Source: Phoma sp. XZ068 (taxonomy: Eukaryota; Ascomycota; Dothideomycetes; Pleosporales; Didymellaceae). Taken from it: DNA of 64,000 bases. The first letter of the stretch is position 1. Every line of letters starts with the position of its first letter. The stretch spans positions 1,612,001-1,676,000 of the forward strand of contig RBKR01000009.1 in assembly GCA_004835665.1 (NCBI GenBank). Direction: 5' to 3'. This document shows positions 59,648 to 64,000 of the stretch, in pieces. Made by a program: the position numbers and the translations under genes. Under the pieces are notes generated by a model. It was not told the origin of the DNA. It worked only from the letters and a program-made list of their open reading frames with translations, and ran no database searches.

Positions 59648-60358
59648 ATGGCGCCCCGCGCCGTCCACTTCATCCGCCACGCCGAAGGCTATCACAACTC
59701 CGCGCACAATGAGGATATACCTGATCCTGACCTGACACCCCAAGGCCAGGAACAATGCAAGCACGTCTCTACTATCTTCCCCTACTTCGACTGCATCGAC
59801 CTCGTCTGCGCCAGCCCCATCTGCTGCGCCATCCAAACGGCCCTCATCACTACAGAACCCTACCTCTAATCCGGCACACACAAGATCCTAGCGCTGCCGC
59901 TCGCCCAAGAAGCCACCGACAAGCCCGCCAACACACCCAGCGCCCTCACCCAGCTCAAGCAAGAGTTCGGCGACCGCGTCGACTGGCGACGATGCATGGA
60001 CGTGTACGTCGACTACGACTCCAATGCTGGCACCTTCGCGCCCGACGCCAAGTCACTGCGCGCCCGGGCGCTGGAACTCCGTCGCTTCCTGCGCGATCGC
60101 GACGAGAAGGAGATTGTGGTTGTGTTGCATGGAGATTTTCTGCACTATGTGACGGGCGACTTGCATGAGGATGGGAGCCAGGCGAAGGGCGATTGGGAGA
60201 ACACGGAGTTCAGGAGCTATCGGTTCTTTCCTGAGGGAAGCGAGGATGCGACGTTGAAGGAGACGGAGGAGAGGGTGGGGATGCGCAATGCGAAGGGGGG
60301 TGGGGAGCATATTAATTTGGGGAGAGGGAAGAGGGTAAGGGGTGACGATATGATGTAG
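59648..60358 (+). pseudogene. Histidine phosphatase (phosphoglycerate-mutase-like) gene, inactivated
   Basis: A single 237-codon frame starts at the well-placed ATG 59648 (ACCATGG). The catalytic RHAEGYHN loop (RHxExxHN) is near residue 10, and LHGDFLHYV carries the second His. Two defects are seen. TAA at 59867-59869 stops the frame after EPYL, where relatives have Gln. The usual SPxRRTxQT loop reads SPICCAIQT, so the second catalytic Arg is gone; CGC to TGC twice would explain it. Both are C-to-T changes. The rest of the frame, to 60358, reads normally. The family comprises small cytosolic phosphatases of varied substrate. This copy should be dead. Confidence 0.78.
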
Positions 60359-60579
60359 AGTGTGTAGCGAAGGTAGCAGGAAGAAAGCCATTTCAGATGA
60401 TTTGAAAGGAGTCTAAGCTGAGAAACAAGAGTGTAATACTGCAGTCATCGTACATGTACATGGTGGACTTTTCTCTAGTAGCCCCACTGCATATCGAACC
60501 TTGTGCTACTCATAGCCGAGCCGCTTCCACGCGTGACCCGCTCTACCGCGACTCGAGTGAGTATCCAGCAGCACTGAAA

Positions 60580-61353
60580 CTACGCCTCGAATGGTGTCGC
60601 AACAGCCTCACGCTTCATGAGCCCGTTGGGGTTCCAGGGAACGGTGACCAACTTCCATACAGTGTCGCAGTTGGACGAGTCCGCAGGGCTAATCTGAAGC
60701 TCCTCCTTATCGTAGATGCGGATGTCGACAATGTCGTCTCGGTCGCCACGGGTAAGCGTGCACTGCTTGAATCCGACCAGATTCTTGTTCCCGGCCTCTT
60801 TTGGTTTCGCCATGATTACCCCGGCAGCGGCCTTTGCGAATTGGAAAAAGATATCACTCGGTTTGATTGTGCCAGCCGCCATCTTGAGGACTGTCGCCCA
60901 CTGCATTCCCGCCTTGGCAATCGGGTCGCTGAGCACCTTGTTAACTTGGAAAAGGAGTTCGCCTCCCAGCCCGGTCATGAACTCGTCGACTAAGCCCTGA
61001 GCGTTGGCTGGCTTGGTCGTCCGGAACTTTATCTTTCCTATGCTCGCACCGTCGGTCATCGGCTCGCCGAGTACGGTCCACCCGACCTGCCACCAGTCCG
61101 CTCCCATGTGTCCAGTCAGGTATTCGACTTCCATCGAGGCTTCGGTGGTTGCGCCTGGAGCAACATTGGTCCACGTGTGCTCTTCTGTGTTGCGCTGCCC
61201 GAAAATGGTGCCGTAGGCGTGGTTCACCTTGACGGCAGAAAGGTGCATGGACGACTTGTTTTCGATGCGGACTTTGGTGTGTCGCACGGTGGAGCCCAGG
61301 GCGAGTGGGAGAAGGCAGCAGAGGTATGCGAGGGCGCAAGTGAGCTTCGCCAT
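60580..61353 (-). CDS. Secreted protein of unknown function (up-regulated-in-Daf-2-like)
   Basis: A single-exon frame of 257 aa from ATG 61353. The signal peptide is about residues 1-20 (MAKLTCALAYLCCLLPLALG). The mature protein begins STVRHTKVRIENKSSM and has WTNVAPGATTEASMEVEYLT and DWWQVGWTVLG, a beta-rich pattern I associate with fungal proteins annotated as up-regulated in Daf-2 domain proteins; that name is from memory and uncertain. Two Cys are found late in the chain (KQCTL, SNCDT) and could form one disulfide. A KR pair lies nine residues from the end. No function is known. The gene looks intact. Upstream is the duplicated sequence at 61.7-62.0 kb. Confidence 0.75.
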   Translation of the reverse strand: MAKLTCALAYLCCLLPLALGSTVRHTKVRIENKSSMHLSAVKVNHAYGTIFGQRNTEEHTWTNVAPGATTEASMEVEYLTGHMGADWWQVGWTVLGEPMTDGASIGKIKFRTTKPANAQGLVDEFMTGLGGELLFQVNKVLSDPIAKAGMQWATVLKMAAGTIKPSDIFFQFAKAAAGVIMAKPKEAGNKNLVGFKQCTLTRGDRDDIVDIRIYDKEELQISPADSSNCDTVWKLVTVPWNPNGLMKREAVATPFEA

Positions 61354-62880
61354 TTTGATTGTGAAAGGCGACAAGCTTGTCGGTTCGTGAAAGTCGAGTG
61401 AAGAGTCAGGTATCGAGTCGAGTTTCTTGCTGTGAGTTTTGCGTTCGTTGGTGATGCAGCAGCAAGAGGCAGAGTCGAGCTGAAGATTGAGAGGCTGGTA
61501 TGTGAGGAGTGAGTATCTTCACTTCCAGAAGCACCAGACTCTTATGTATTCACTTGGTGGCAGTGCAATCCGTGTGTCCATCGACGAGTGGGTTCAGCAG
61601 ACCCGTCAAGCCAAGCCAGGCAGACTCACAAGCTTGTAAATTTAAAGTGAGCTGATGTGAGATCGTCCTACAGCTCGTCCACGGTATGAGAAGCAGCCCT
61701 GCTTCTGAGGGTTCCTTGCGCGACAGCGCATGTGCGCCACGGCAAAGCCAGCTCTACTCGCAACGTCCGTTGGTAATTCTGCAGTTGCGCAGACGTACAG
61801 GTGCGCTGCGCGGGCGCATGAGGCGGTGAAGTGTCTTGGTAACCCCAGTAGGGCCATGACCTGATCTTGAGAACCGCCAATCACATCGTGCATGGAGATT
61901 CAGCCCGATCGTAACACAAGCTGAAGCAGCCCTGCTCTCGAGCCTCTCCCGCCCCGCGGTGGCGCACTTGCGGCTGAAGCCCGTCTGCAACGTCCTCTAT
62001 TTTTAACGCTGTGGTCGTATGTAATTTTGTTTGCGAGGCTGTGCTCTCGCGCATGATTTGCCAATGTGCCAACGCGAGTGCGATTCTGCCAATCAGAGCG
62101 TATGTACCAGATTCTAGCACCACCACACTACATCAACCCTAAAAAGCTCCATGCGAACATTATCTCCTTGTAGCCCAGTGTACCATCATCTTATTGTCAG
62201 CCCAGCGTACTCAAGACGTTCTCCAAACATGTTTGAGGCACTCTGATATCATTATTGGAAGCCTCACTGCTCTAGTCTTAATCCCAGGTCCCAAAGAGAG
62301 TCGATCTGGGAAGCAGGCCCATGTAGCATGCTGTTTTCGCTTTCCACAACACGTCCATTTCGCGCAAGGCTCTGTCGTGCGAACCGCAAATGGCGCGCCG
62401 CTACAGCGAGTACACAGTGCAGTATGTGCGCGCTGCCCGCCCAACGCCTATCGAGATAACTGCTGAACAGAGAAGATGTTCGGTGAAGAGCACTGCGACT
62501 CCACACAGACCCCAGCCGACAACGACGAACACCTGTAAGCCTTCGATCCTAGAGGCGGAAACGATGTCGCATTCGCATGCTTACCGTAGGTACCTGCCAG
62601 CAAGATCAGCAACAACCCCGCGGCGGCAGTAGCGACGCAGATCAGGACAATCTTTAAGGTTATCGGCTACGGCATAATAGTAGGCATTGGCGGAGGCGTC
62701 CCTATCCCAGGGCCCTACTTGGGATCCCCTGACCCCAGATAATCTGGTGCTGCAATATACACATTTAACTAGGTTCAATTCGTCACGGGGGGCTCATCCC
62801 AGAAGACTTCAGGGTGCTAGACCAGTTAGGTTCCCGCTGTCCAATAGCTCCAAAACTCAGATATGTTAATCAGCGCGTCA
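61354..62880. other. Intergenic, no gene seen; contains an imperfect direct repeat (1.5 kb)
   Basis: Transition from the last gene to the AT-rich block. The only structure I see is the pair of diverged copies starting AAGCAGCCCTGCT at 61691 and 61924. Confidence 0.45.
61691..61998. repeat. Two imperfect direct repeats of about 75 bp
   Basis: Copies at about 61691-61772 and 61924-61998 both begin AAGCAGCCCTGCT, share a middle GCGCCAC/GCGCAC part and end near CAACGTCC. They are well diverged. They may be decayed mobile-element pieces or an old local duplication. Confidence 0.4.
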
Positions 62881-64000
62881 AGCTGCACGTTAACACCTAA
62901 TATATATAAGATTAGCAATTTGTGCTACAAATTGGGAAAATTATAGCCTGTGCATAGTCTCTATATTGCAAAAATTGCAATATCTGCAACATCTACCCAA
63001 TTGCAAAAATTGCAATATCTGCAACATCTACCCAATTGCAAAAATTGCAATATCTGCAACATCTACCTAATTGCAAAAATTACAATATCTGCAACATCTA
63101 CCTAATCGCAGAAGTTGCAATATCTGCGTATTTTACTCTAACCCTACTACCAAGATAAAGACAATTAACTTTCTATATATAAAATTAGTGCTATATTAAA
63201 TAAGATCTATATATTAGAGACAGTAACAGATTATAAGATTAACTATTACTATCCCTTAAACACCCTCTATTCCTTTATAGACAACTATATTATAATAGAA
63301 AAACTAAGTTTAATCTATCTATACTATATACTAGTAGGTATTCTAGATATATCTAATATAGAGTGTTAGTCCTCTATATAACTATATCTATACTATATTA
63401 GTACTATTCTAATTATTATAGTTTAAACTTACCCCTCTAAAAGGCTTAGTAGGTTTATACCTTATAGCTTATTAAGCTCTTCTAGAAATAAAAACTTAGC
63501 TAGAGGCTTAGTCTCTTCTATATAGGTAAAGAATAGTAGCTCTATATAGAATACTATAGGAGTAATATCTAAATTATACTCTACTAGTATCTTAATCTAC
63601 TAACTAACTCTAGTCTAAAATAAATACTTCTCTAGAAAGCTATTTACTAATCTAGATAAAAGTATAAAGATAGTAGGTGTTCTAAAATACCTTTTAAGTA
63701 TATTCTATTTCTTTCTCTAGTCTAAGAAATTTCTAAAGGTATTCTATAGAGAACTATCTACTTCTTTTATTAGGTACTAACCTAGGTCTATTATATATAT
63801 TATTATAAATAGGTGCTCTTTTATAACTATATTATATTATCTCCCTCTAGCCCTAGTACCTTCTTTTTATTACTAAATTTTACTCTTAAGCTAAGTATAC
63901 TCTTTATAAAGGATATTTATTTTCTAGTAATAATATATATAATCTATAATACTATTAACCTAGATTTTCTATATATTAAAAAACTTCTCTTAGAAGGCTT
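62881..64000. mobile_element. AT-rich, CpG-free block, probably RIP-mutated repeat DNA
   Basis: From about 63,130 to the end the sequence is dominated by TA steps, with no CpG that I can find and few CA or TG steps. Every frame is full of stops. This composition is the signature of repeat-induced point mutation acting on transposons in Pezizomycotina. The parent element cannot be recognised. Confidence 0.65.
62966..63129. repeat. 35-bp tandem repeat, about 4.7 copies
   Basis: Units start at 62966, 63001, 63036 and 63071, with a partial and more diverged one at 63106. Each unit opens with TTGCAAAAATTGCAA, two self-complementary TTGCAA blocks separated by AAA, followed by TATCTGCAACATCTACC. 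Units 1 and 2 are identical; later ones carry C-to-T changes (CCCAA to CCTAA). It lies at the border of the AT-rich block. Confidence 0.9.

Noticed and set aside
62881..64000. Naming the AT-rich block as a specific transposon
   Set aside because: All frames are saturated with stops and no terminal repeats or domain traces can be read, so only its RIP-like composition is supported.

Overview
This window is nuclear DNA of a filamentous ascomycete (Pezizomycotina). Genes are broken by short introns, mostly 44-60 bp, with GT..AG borders and CTAAC/CTGAC-type branch points. Gene content is fungal: class III chitin synthase, hybrid histidine kinase, Zn2Cys6 regulator, HET-domain gene, P450s and small secreted proteins. 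A Dothideomycete of the Pleosporales type is my best guess from the general look of the proteins; no marker proves it. Almost every gene model below was assembled by hand from exons, with reading phase checked across each intron.

Layout. 1-8 kb is a compact core block: the 5' part of a PhzF-like gene, an unrecognised protein with a Cys/His-rich C-terminus, the chromatin subunit Arp6 and a mitochondrial ribosomal protein of the mL50 type. 9-17 kb holds a lone cytochrome P450 and a very large HSP90-like ATPase/NOV-type gene that is broken in its last domain. 18.6-29.1 kb holds an intact class III chitin synthase, an MFS transporter and a hybrid histidine kinase. 30.8-45.8 kb is an accessory metabolic stretch: a decayed secreted intradiol dioxygenase, a P450, a decayed Atg22-like transporter, a Baeyer-Villiger-type flavin monooxygenase, then a tightly packed intact set of FAD amine oxidase, cupin, Zn2Cys6 regulator and Rieske oxygenase arranged around two divergent promoters. 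45.8-62.9 kb is gene-poor. It carries three or four secreted-protein genes (a small R/P/S-rich protein, an SGNH esterase, a Cys-rich effector-like protein, an uncharacterised secreted protein), a HET gene with one nonsense codon, an ankyrin fragment and a histidine-phosphatase gene with one nonsense codon. The last 1.1 kb is very AT-rich DNA with almost no CpG, preceded by a 35-bp tandem repeat, as expected of repeat DNA mutated by RIP.

How the genes may work together. The four genes from 39.0 to 45.8 kb look like a co-regulated catabolic module. A Rieske oxygenase of the choline/carnitine-monooxygenase type and a covalent-FAD secondary-amine oxidase would fit stepwise N-demethylation or oxidation of a quaternary amine, with the Zn2Cys6 protein as local regulator. 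That pathway is inference. The P450, flavin monooxygenase, dioxygenase and transporter between 30.8 and 38.6 kb could be the remains of a second oxidative cluster, two of whose members are dead. At least five genes in the distal 50 kb carry inactivating lesions, several of them C-to-T changes in a CpA context, so this arm looks like an actively decaying accessory region next to a conserved core block.
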